Source: Emiliania huxleyi CCMP1516
Taxonomy: Eukaryota > Haptophyta > Isochrysidales > Noelaerhabdaceae
Assembly: GCF_000372725.1 (NCBI RefSeq)
Contig: NW_005198965.1
Coordinates: 2,682-66,681, forward strand
DNA: 64,000 nt
Direction of reading: 5' to 3'
Of the stretch, positions 28,100-36,600 are shown in pieces. The notes below the pieces were generated by a model. It searched no databases. It saw only the letters and a list, made by a program, of their open reading frames with translations, and was not told the DNA's origin. How positions within the stretch are numbered: position 1 is the stretch's first letter; every line of letters starts with the position of its first letter. A program made the position numbers and the translations under genes.

Positions 28100-28759
28100 A
28101 TGCGCTCCGCGCACGTAGGAACCCTAATCATCGCCGCGCTGCTCGCCGCGCCCGCGTCCACGAGCCAGTGCGAGGACTACTTTGGCGATATCGAGGACCA
28201 GGACGGCACCGTGACGACCGTAGTGGACCCGGACGTCACTGAGGGATGGCCTTTTGCGCGTCTCACCTTCGTTCACCACTCTGGTCCCGGCTCTGCGTGC
28301 TTGTCTCCCGCGCCGCCAAAGGGCTGCCACCGCTACTATGTCGCGACGTACACGACGTCCGAGTGTCCCTCCACCTGTCCGCTGATCACCGGCACCGCCG
28401 CCAACTTTACGGGCAAGCGCGACTTGGACGGCAGATTTGACCGAGCGAATGGAATCCTGTCTGCCTGCGCCGAGTGCGCAGCCAGTGTGAGCCTCGTGTG
28501 CTGGCGCGCGCCAGCGAAGGACCCGCAGCGATGTGCGTGCCCTGGCGCGGCGCCGTCGCGCGGCGGCGGGCTGCTGATGGAGGACCCGGCGCCGCCGGTG
28601 CACCTCCAGAGCTTCGAATCCCTCGAGGACACGCTCAAGGACTCGATGAGCGCTCTTGCCGTTCTCGCGGTCGGCATTGCGGGACTCGTTGTTCTGGGCC
28701 GATTCGTTCGGCCCGGCAGTCATACAGCTGCCGAGAGGCTCCTCAACAACCAGTTCTAG
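28100..28759 (+). CDS. Unrecognised type I membrane / secreted protein, Cys-rich ectodomain
   Basis: A 219-residue intronless frame. A signal peptide (MRSAHVGTLIIAALLAAPASTS) precedes an ectodomain with about ten Cys (CLSPAPPKGCHRYY, TSECPSTCPLITG, ACAECAASVSLVCW, RCACPG). A single transmembrane helix (LAVLAVGIAGLVVLGRF) and a short tail (LLNNQF) follow. This topology suggests a cell-surface or endomembrane protein. No known family was recognised. The ATG at 28100 is preferred over the one at 28088 because the signal peptide begins there. Confidence 0.65.
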   Translation: MRSAHVGTLIIAALLAAPASTSQCEDYFGDIEDQDGTVTTVVDPDVTEGWPFARLTFVHHSGPGSACLSPAPPKGCHRYYVATYTTSECPSTCPLITGTAANFTGKRDLDGRFDRANGILSACAECAASVSLVCWRAPAKDPQRCACPGAAPSRGGGLLMEDPAPPVHLQSFESLEDTLKDSMSALAVLAVGIAGLVVLGRFVRPGSHTAAERLLNNQF

Positions 28760-29588
28760 CTCCTGGCGCATTGCCGTATGCAGACGTGTGTCGGCGTGCG
28801 TGCTTTATCTAGGTAAATTTCATAACTTCTCGACAGTATCTAGGTAAATTTCACAATCTAGGTAATTTTCATAACTTCTCGACGTGGAGGTGGGGCCATC
28901 ATTCACATTTTCCGCCCGGGGCTAGGCCGCCCTAGGGGGTAGGGGCTAGGCTAGGGCTAGGGCGCTCGCGCGCCTCCCCTGCTCTCTACACGGCTCTCTA
29001 TGATAGAGTCTCTATATGCGTGCGGAGAGCGCTGCGGCGGTCCTCGGCGTACCTCGGCCCTCTTGTGCCCCCCGCCTCTTGGTCTTGCTCTTCGTTATAC
29101 GGCGTACTAGACCGTGGGTCTTCCGTCCGGTCTTCGCTCCCCCGGCGTGTGTGGGCAGCTGGAGGTCCGCGCGCACCGCGCACCGCGGCTCTCTCTCGAG
29201 CGGAGAGAGCGGGGAGACGGGCTGTGAGGCTGTGAGCCCTGTCCGCGCCTCTCTCCGAGCTCGCGCGCGCCTGACACCTAGGAAGCGGGACCGCTGGGCC
29301 GTCTGTGGCGACGAAGTGGCAAGTCGCCCCGGGGGGGTCGCGACCTCCGGTTCGCCGTTCCTCAACTCCAACGACCACCCTCTAGCAGTGTACCCACACG
29401 ATACGTAGATATACGTCTCACGCTAGGTCTCACGAGTGTTAGGAACAGTTATCGTCCTCGTCTCCTCGAGCGTTATTCCCCTATCTATCTCGCGCGCTAT
29501 TCTCGCGCAGGAGATAGTTCAATCGTAAATATCGTATCTGCGCGAATGTCTGGTAGGTACAACCACAAACCAGCGTTCCATCCCCGTG
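28760..29588. other. Intergenic region
   Basis: 28807-28885 carries repeated TATCTAGGTAAATTTCATAA / ACTTCTCGAC units. 28925-28970 has GCTAGGCTAGGGCTAGGGC. A long open stretch at 29016-29408 has no recognisable domain. No gene is supported. Confidence 0.4.
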
Positions 29589-30599
29589 CTACCACGGGGA
29601 GGTCTCTCTCCGCCTATGCCGTGCCGCGTGGACATCCAGGATGCACGCCACCTCGCGTTGATATTTGCAAGACCTGCCAGCTCGAACGATCTCCGGGATG
29701 CAGCACTTTTTTGCGCCGCCATCCCTCTTCTTGCACCCGCCCCCACCGCACTTGCCGCATCCTTTTGAGCAGCAGACTGCGCCCTTTGGGTCGGCGATTC
29801 CTTTCTCGCACATCCCTTTCGCAGCTGGCTTCTTACTCTCCTCCTCCTTTGCATTGGACGCACTCTGTTCGACGGCTCCACAGAAGGACGGGACGGCAAA
29901 GTGGCTCATCTTCCTCGCCCGCTTGTCTGTTAGGTTGCAGCTCGCGTCGTTCGGGTTCCAAGTGTAAAAGGCACAGTTGTGCGTTTCGCTGCACCGCGTT
30001 GCGCACTTTGAAGCGGTCGACTCGCGCGTCTGGCCCCACAGGTTACTCAGCAGAAGGCTCCCGCGGCTTGGCTGGAAGCGGCAGGCCCGCTCGGCCGGCA
30101 CTCCGCACACTGCCTCCTTGGTGACAACCTTGTTCGAGCTCCGCGCCGAAACGTGGCAGCCGTGGTCCTGCCACCAGGACCAGTACGCACACCCGGGCAG
30201 CTTGCGACATCGCGCCGCGCACGACTCGGCAGACTTTGCTATCGTGCGTGGCCCCGCCGAGTGCAATGGCTGGTAGCTGCAGCGGGGCTCATGCGGAAAG
30301 TCGACGAGATTGGTGAGGTGGCAAGCCACGTCGTCGCGAGAGCGGCACGCCGTCCCAAATTTGTGGGGACAGCAACGCTCGGGGCCGCCCTGTCGCGAAG
30401 CGCAGCGGCTTCCCACACCATGCCGGCCCCGGCAAGCACCGCACTCCGCTGCGCAGCACGCCGTTCCGCTCTCGTCCCGAACGCCCCTCCTGCACATGTC
30501 CGTCTCGAGAGGCGACAGCTGCTGCACCATCGACTCGTTGCTGAGGCTCTGCAGAAGCGCGGCGGCAAGTGAGAGAATGCTCGCCGACGCGACGGACAT
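29589..30599 (-). CDS. Secreted Cys-rich protein: two CC-modules around two PAN/apple-like domains
   Basis: A 336-residue intronless frame with a signal peptide (MSVASASILSLAAALLQSLS). A first module has GTACCAAECGACRG, then RQGGPERCCPHKFGTAC. Two apple-like domains follow (SAESCAARCRKLPGCAYWSW and ASKCATRCSETHNCAFYTWN). A second copy of the first module comes last (GAVCCSKGCGKCGGGGCKKR, GGAKKCCIPEIVRAGRSC). The shared pattern is CC-x3-CG-x-C-x(5)-C-x2-R-x-GG-x3-CC. PAN/apple domains bind protein or sugar ligands; the CC-module is not one I can name. An extracellular role is likely. An upstream in-frame start at 30716 would hide the signal peptide. Confidence 0.7.
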   Translation of the reverse strand: MSVASASILSLAAALLQSLSNESMVQQLSPLETDMCRRGVRDESGTACCAAECGACRGRHGVGSRCASRQGGPERCCPHKFGTACRSRDDVACHLTNLVDFPHEPRCSYQPLHSAGPRTIAKSAESCAARCRKLPGCAYWSWWQDHGCHVSARSSNKVVTKEAVCGVPAERACRFQPSRGSLLLSNLWGQTRESTASKCATRCSETHNCAFYTWNPNDASCNLTDKRARKMSHFAVPSFCGAVEQSASNAKEEESKKPAAKGMCEKGIADPKGAVCCSKGCGKCGGGGCKKRDGGAKKCCIPEIVRAGRSCKYQREVACILDVHAARHRRRETSPW

Positions 30600-31206
30600 A
30601 TTGCGGGACGGTCGGAAGTTCGGACCATGCGTTTCTCTTCTTGCGTTTGGCCGGGTTCGGGCTCCTGCCGATATGGGGTAGTACCTGTGTGTGTAGGAAT
30701 TTGTCTCGTTCAGCACCCAGAGAGGCGCTGGAGATTTTTAGAACCAATCAAAGTAGGTAGGTTGGGCTTGTTTAGGTCCTTGCAATAGGAGGTAGGGTAC
30801 CCCACATCTCGCCTTATCGCTTCGCAGCGCAAGCCCGCTGCCGGCGACCCGATCGGAGAGCTCATAGTCATGGTACAACTCAGCGCGCCGTCGCGCCCTA
30901 GACGGCCCGCCCTGGCCCTGCGGACCTTCCCACAGAGCTTGGCGAGGCTGTACAGAATGCCCAGAGCATACTGAGCAGGCTGCCGTCGAGCGACGAGCCA
31001 TGCTGGCTCGCCGCCGGCTGCGAGCTCGAAGACCCGCGCAGAGCGTCGCCGAGCCATGCGTGCCCGCCCGCTCGCCCGCGGCCGCAGGCGTGGGAGCCAA
31101 CCATCCTGGCGTCTATGGCAAGCGCTCACACGCCAAAAGGCACCTCCCAGCGCGGCGCAACCACAAACCCCTCATCCGCTACGGAGCCCGAACCCATCGG
31201 CCACCA
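30600..31206. other. Intergenic region between divergent genes
   Basis: Divergent promoters for 29589-30599 (minus) and 31207-32854 (plus) should lie here. The 5' exon of the latter could reach back to 31000. No RNA gene or repeat was recognised. Confidence 0.35.
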
Positions 31207-32854
31207 ATGGCGATTCCACCCGCGCTGCCCTCACCAAAGCTGCCGCTGCTGCCGCCAGCCTCGTCCTTCGCTGCCTTCATCGCCGCGCAGGCCGAGACGT
31301 GCCCTCCGCGCCGCGCTGCCTCCTTCTCCGGAGCCGCGCCGTTTATCGCATACTCTGCAGCCGAGGCGGCGTCCAAGGCGCCGCCGCTCGTGTACCGCGA
31401 GAAGGTGCTCTTCGACTGCCTCAGCCCGGGCAACGCGAGCATATCGGTCACACTCGCTTTGCTTCCCGCCGTCGCCGCCGAGCTGGTGCGCGCAAACATC
31501 CTGCCGGCGGGGGATTTCTCGAACGCGCCGCCTCCCGAGCCGGAGCCGTTTGACTGGATGCTGATGCTTCAGAACGCCGCGCTCGCGCTCGCGCGCGACC
31601 TGCTCTCGAAGGTGACGCAGCAGTTCATCGAGATTCGCGCAAAGCTGCGTGTGCCGCAGTGCGCTCTCCTGCCCGCGCCGGCGCGCCCGTGTCTGCGCCG
31701 TGAGTCTGCGCCGTGAGCGGGTCCGCGTCTCCCGCACGGCTGCAGGTGGGTCCACATGGAGCTGATCAAGCACGTGCCCACCTTCAGCGAGTACCTGCAC
31801 GGTAAGCCTCATCTCTCCATCAAGTCCTCCCTCGCCGGCCGCTGGCGCGCGGCGCGCGGCGTCGCGCTGAGCAAGGTTGCGCCGTCACACCCTCCCCGCT
31901 GCCGCCGCACACCCTCCCTCCGCCGTCGCACGCGCGTCGCCACGACCGCCCTCTCCTCGTCCGCCCTCTCCGCCACCCTCCCCGCCTCCACCTACCCCAC
32001 CTCCGTCTCCGCCTCTGCCGCCACCGCCTCCGCGCTTCCCTGCACAGGTTGCCTACGCCAACAGGACTCTCGGCTTGTTCGTCGCGGACGCGGCGCTCCT
32101 CGCCACACGCCAGCCGCACCTCGGCCGCACCTCGGCTGCACCTCGGCCGCGCCTCGGCCGCGCCTCGGCCGCGCCTCGGCCGCGCTTCGGCCGCGCCTCG
32201 GCCGCACCTTGGCCGCGCCTCGGCGGAACCTCGGCCGCACCTCTTTCTGCAGTTGCTCGTGGACGGCGCGCGTCTCCTCTTCCCAGCCGACTGCCGCACG
32301 CGCCTCGTCTACGTCGCCGGGCCGTAGATGCTGCACCGCAGCGCTGCCCTACCGGCCCGTGTGCTCCTCCCCGCAAGGCCCGGACTCACACCCCCATTCG
32401 CCGTGTCCCCCACTCCAGGCGTCGGACGACCCTGCCGTCGCGAGCTTCGTGCGCGACTGTCCGCCCGAGGTGGTCGAGGGCTGTGAGCGGCGCCTCTTCA
32501 CGAGTGCGGTGGTGTGGGCAGGTGCGCAACTTCAAGCTCAAAGTCGGGAAGCACGCCCTCTCCGGCTGCCTCTCGTGCGCCGCTGCCGCGCGGACGGGAC
32601 GCCGCTCGTCGGGCACTGCTCACCCCTCCCCTGCCGCACCTGCTGCGCCACAGGTACGTGCTCGGAGTGGTGACGCCGCTACTGCTGCCCACGCCGTGCG
32701 GCCTCCTCGCCGGCGCCTGCGCGTGTATGCGGTCCGCGCCTCACGCCCTCCTCGCGCGATCAGGTGCCCCTTCTTCGTCGGCTTCTTGCTCGGGGACGTG
32801 GTCGCCGTCTTCGCCGCAGAGGCGGCGGTGGCCAAGTACGGCGAGATCAAATGA
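31207..32854 (+). CDS. Unrecognised multi-exon protein
   Basis: Exons can be followed by splice sites. 31207-about 31700 has LVYREKVLFDCLSPGNASISV and ALARDLLSKVTQQFIEIRAK. 31746-31801 has WVHMELIKHVPTFSEYLHG, with donor GTAAGC. 32049-about 32107 has VAYANRTLGLFVADAALLATR. 32251-32325 has LLVDGARLLFPADCRTRLVY. 32419-about 32518 has ASDDPAVASFVRDCPPEVVE. About 32655 on has YVLGVVTPLLLPTPCGL. The last exon is CPFFVGFLLGDVVAVFAAEA with a stop at 32854. The later part is hydrophobic and may insert in a membrane. The family was not recognised, and exon ends are approximate. Confidence 0.5.
32105..32247. repeat. 12-bp minisatellite (CTCGGCCGCRCC) in an intron
   Basis: About 11 near-tandem units between exons of the 31207-32854 gene. 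A shorter run of CCTCGGCTGCA occurs at 20530-20552. Confidence 0.8.
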
Positions 32855-33252
32855 AGAGCCGCCCCTCGCAGCAGAGGGAGGGGCGGGGGGGACCGCGGAG
32901 AGGCTCGGCTCCGCTCTGCGGCGCGGGCAGCATGGAGAGAGAGGAGGGGGCGAGCGGGGCGGGGCGGGTTCTCGAACTGGAGCCGTCTCTCGCGCGGGGA
33001 GGTGGCGCGGCGCCTCGAGGGGCCGGCGGCGGCGGCGGAGAGAGCGGCGCAGCGGCGAGAGGGGCGCGGCCCCGCCGCAGTGCGCGCGGGTGCCTCTGCA
33101 ATGCGGAGGCCGGAGAGGGACGGGCCCACACCCATGCGCCACGCCGGCCTGGCCGCATGCGCCGGCCTCCGAACTTGTCTGTACTTTTTGTCAGTATCCG
33201 GATCATTTTTGGGACTGAACAACTTTGTCAAGCGCAACAACTTCAACCTGCT

Positions 33253-33358
33253 GCAGAGCGCATCTCTCTCTCTGTTGTGCGAGGCGTGAACCGCGCCATT
33301 CGCTCTCTCACCTGGCAACCCTGCGTGTCTGCACGTCTCGCGCGAGCGTGAACAGGGC
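33253..33358. repeat. Dispersed ~105-bp repeat ending in the CGTCTCGCGCG..GTGAACAGGGC hairpin
   Basis: Starts GCAGAGCGCATCTCTCTCTC, contains GAGGCGTGAACCGCGCCATT and ends with the hairpin motif. Two tandem copies lie at 41636-41860. The rest of 32855-33702 shows no firm gene; Gly/Arg-rich open frames at 32870-33180 look compositional. Confidence 0.75.
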
Positions 33359-33702
33359 TCGAGGAACAGGGCGACCGCCCACGCGCCCAAAGCAAACTTT
33401 AAACCACCATAAAGATCAGTCTGCAGGGGCGCGGCAGGGGCGACAAGCGGCAGCGGCAGGAGTACGCGGCAGGCGTGCGGACGTGCCGGCTGGAGACGAT
33501 TCGTGGCGCCAACTGCCTTGGGAGGCGCCCGCCGAGACGTGCGCGACGATCGCGAAGTTTTGCGCGGAGGTGGCTGATTAGAGTCTCCTCCTGAAGAGTG
33601 ACGCTATTTCGTGCACATGACAGCTGGGACACTCGACTCGTCACGCACACACGTGTTGGTGTTCATGATTCCACGACCAACGCGTGCGAGGAGGACATGC
33701 AG

Positions 33703-34146
33703 CTATTCCTGATGTGGCTGTACGATCTCAGAGGGGATTCGATCGCACGCGTTGCGGCTGGTGCCGACACACTGCTGTGGCTCTCGGAAGCCAACCCAAA
33801 CGCCGCAAGCGATAAAAGCGGCGAGCAGGATGAAGATGAAGCACCAGGAAATGCGCCGGTAGCAACGGCTCTCTTGCACGTTGATATGCACTTGCTGCTG
33901 TGTGGGTACAGCGAGCACCACAGCTGGATCGTGTACAGCGAGGCTTGGAGGCAGAACCTCACCGATCACTCGTGCAAGGCGCTCGTGAGCGTCAGAGGGC
34001 GATTTGGTAAGAGTGGATTCGGAATGGCCAAGTTGACCGAAGCGTGAGGTGTCGCCGTACGACGGTGGAGGCACGTCGTCGTCAGAGTCCTCTTTGCTGA
34101 CTGGTAAGGGCATGTATTCAGCACTGACGGCCGAAGGGCGTGGCAA
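33703..34146 (-). CDS. Small single-span membrane protein, unrecognised
   Basis: A 147-residue frame. An acidic N-terminal segment (SKEDSDDDVPPPSYGD) contains PPSY, a possible WW-domain ligand. One clear transmembrane helix follows (ISWCFIFILLAAFIACGVWV), then a short tail. An opposite-strand frame (33598-34047) covers the same bases but lacks a comparable feature. The helix and the ATG make the minus strand more likely. Confidence 0.4.
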   Translation of the reverse strand: MPRPSAVSAEYMPLPVSKEDSDDDVPPPSYGDTSRFGQLGHSESTLTKSPSDAHERLARVIGEVLPPSLAVHDPAVVLAVPTQQQVHINVQESRCYRRISWCFIFILLAAFIACGVWVGFREPQQCVGTSRNACDRIPSEIVQPHQE

Positions 34147-35475
34147 GATGGGACGCGGAAGCGAAACCTTGTGAACTTCAGTAGTTTTTCTTTATTGCTT
34201 GCCGAGGTGGCTGAGCTCAAGTGTGGGATGTGGTGTGTGTTGGATGTGGAGACCACACACTCCAACTAGAAGCGATACTACACACTACATCGGTCTACAC
34301 AGGGTGTAGGGGTGTCAGGCGCGGAGAGCGCCGGCGCGGCGCGCCGCGGAGAAAATGATGCGCGAAGCACAGGCAGCCAGATGCGATTTCTGTTGAGTTT
34401 TGGCTCCGCCCCAAGGCCAGCCGGCGCGCTCCTCCGCGCGCGCAATATCGAGCGCCGGCGCGCTCCGCGGCGCGCGTGAACAGGGCTAGTGCTGCCGCGA
34501 GAACGCCAGCCAGGTACGACATGTCTCGTGTAGACTCCTCCTGGGTCATGGTCGGTCATATGCAGGACGGCCAGAGTCGCCCACATCGCCTACGCGGTCC
34601 CGAGTGTGGTCAGGCTGATACACCGCGACTCAACGGTTGAGTGCGGCCAGCGCACACAAAAGTCGTCGACTGCGGCCTGGCGCGGTGATCATAGGTGCTG
34701 GAGACCAGACAGTATGAGCCTGTAACCTGGGCACGCATGAACTCGGTACCTACATTCGCAGAGGCCCGGCAAGGATGGGATCTAGTAGAGTGATTGCGCA
34801 CTGAGACCGTGCTCCGTGGGTCGCTGGAATGACCTGAAAGGCATCCTCAGTGCCGCTGCTCGACTCTCCAGTGTCACAGCCGATGCCTGTGACCTGGTCA
34901 CCGCCGATGCCTGTGACCTGGTCACCGCCGCACGCAGGTTGAGATCCGCGCCTCCTTCCCTTATTTGTTCGCCTGTATTTGCAAATACGTATTTGCAACT
35001 GTCTGCACGTCTCGCGCGCGCGTGAACAGGGCGATCGGGCCAAGACTAAGGCTGCCGGCGTCGGCCCCGGCTGCTGCGAGGGCCCTCCCGTTGAGGTGTC
35101 CATCTTATGTGCAGTGGGGCTACAACTGAGCGCGTCGGCAGGATCCGCAAAACCGTCGTAAAGCTGTCCTGCGCACCCCGCCCCGCTCGCAGGGCGTGCA
35201 TCACACAGGTGGACTGTGTGACTCCTCGGGGTTTCTGGGGACTCTTGACAGAGGTGTGAGAGAGAGAGGTGAGAGAGAGAGTTTGTTGTTTGTGGTGTGC
35301 GATTCCTACCACTTGGAGCACCCGGGTGTTTTCTCCTTTTTTTGGGCTGCAGCACAAACGTCCTGGCGAGTAGAGACCACGCCTGCTATTCACAGCACAA
35401 GCCCTCGCCGAGGGCTCGAGCATGCATGCGCAGTGAAAAGCACGGACCCCGGTGAAAAGTCAGGCGTAGCTCGAC
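34147..35475. other. Repeat-rich intergenic region
   Basis: Contains a 24-bp tandem repeat GCCGATGCCTGTGACCTGGT (34878-34930). A copy of the CGTCTCGCGCG hairpin lies at 35000-35032. A segment at 35033-35160 matches 42300-42430. A segment at 35166-35242 matches 27858-27932. No gene was seen. Confidence 0.55.
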
Positions 35476-36231
35476 ATGCCCAGCGCCCCCGCCGGGCTCC
35501 CGCTCGGCAGCGTGGTCTTCCCTGGCGACCGCGTCGCGCGCGTCGCCGACTTCGAGCGCGTGCTGCTCGGCTCCGGCGTCCGGCGCGAGGGGCCGCTCCT
35601 CGTGTCGACGAGGGCCGGCGTGCTCGGCTGGGACACCGAGTCGTCGCGGCTGTGGGTCGAGGCGGAGCAGCGGCGGTACGTTCCCGTGCTGGGCGATCAT
35701 GTGATTGGCGTCGTCGCTGAGAAGCACGCCGACGAGTACCGCGTCGACCTCGGCGCCGCCGCGCCAGCCACGCTGCCCGTGCTCAGCTTTGACGGCGCGA
35801 CCAAGCGCAACCGGCCGCACCTCGCGGTGGGCGCGTTGGTGTACGCGCGCGTGGTGGTAGCCAACAAGGACATGGATCCGGAGATCAGCTGCGCTGCGCC
35901 GCCCGGCGTCTCGTCCCGCGACTGGGTGACGCGCGAGTCGCTCTTCGGCGAGCTGCTGGGCGGATACTCGTTCGACTGCCCGAGCGGGCTATGCCGCGCG
36001 ATGGCGGCGGACGCGCCCTGCCCGCTGCTGGAGGCGCTCGGCGCCGTGGCCGCCTTCGAGGTGGCGGTCGGCGTCAACGGCCGCGTCTGGGTCGACGCGG
36101 CGCAGGCCTCAATGCTCATCCTCTCGCAGCAGGCGATGCTGCTCTGCCACACGCACCCGCCCGAGTCGCACCAGAGGCTCGTGCAGACGCTGGCGGGAGG
36201 GAGTGACGGCTACCGCGGCGAGGGAGGGTGA
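35476..36231 (+). CDS. RRP40: Exosome complex subunit RRP40 (EXOSC3)
   Basis: A 251-residue intronless frame, near the usual family length. VFPGDRV opens the N-terminal domain. An S1 region follows with RYVPVLGDHVIGVVAEK and DEYRVDLGA. LSFDGATKRNRPHLAVGALV-YARVVVANKDMDPEISC is the family signature. A KH-type end carries FEVAVGVNGRVWVDA (the GxNG motif). RRP40 is one of the three cap subunits of the RNA exosome, which guides RNA into the degradation channel in nucleus and cytoplasm. The ATG at 35476 gives the canonical MP..LPLGSVVFPGD start. Confidence 0.92.
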   Translation: MPSAPAGLPLGSVVFPGDRVARVADFERVLLGSGVRREGPLLVSTRAGVLGWDTESSRLWVEAEQRRYVPVLGDHVIGVVAEKHADEYRVDLGAAAPATLPVLSFDGATKRNRPHLAVGALVYARVVVANKDMDPEISCAAPPGVSSRDWVTRESLFGELLGGYSFDCPSGLCRAMAADAPCPLLEALGAVAAFEVAVGVNGRVWVDAAQASMLILSQQAMLLCHTHPPESHQRLVQTLAGGSDGYRGEGG

Positions 36232-36600
36232 ACCGGGACCGTACATGGAGGCGCGCGAGACAGCGAGAGACAGCGAGAGAGAGCGAGAGGTGCAGCTGAC
36301 GCAGAGAGAGCCCGGCGCCATCGCGCGGATTCGTGAACGAGTTGCAAAATCGAAAGCGAACGTATGCGGTTTGGTGTTTTGGTGAGACACACTGGATACA
36401 GTCTGTTGACATACCCGCCAATGACTCGTGGGTGAGGTCTTTCGAGTCTCTCGTCGACACGGCGCCGGGGGGCTCCGATTCTCCGAAGGCCATGTCGAGA
36501 GGGGTGCGCAACGACACCGACACACCGTGCGGGGACCGGGGCCCCGGGCGGAGTCGTATATGGTTGGCCGCGGGGCTGAAAGCGCGCAGCGAGCCAGGCG
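36232..36600. other. Intergenic, convergent gene ends
   Basis: Contains GAGACAGCGAGAGA repeats at 36255-36288. Nothing else is supported. Confidence 0.4.

Noticed and set aside
32105-32247. Regular repeats as a CRISPR array
   Set aside because: 12-bp units without spacers; the genome is eukaryotic. It is a minisatellite.
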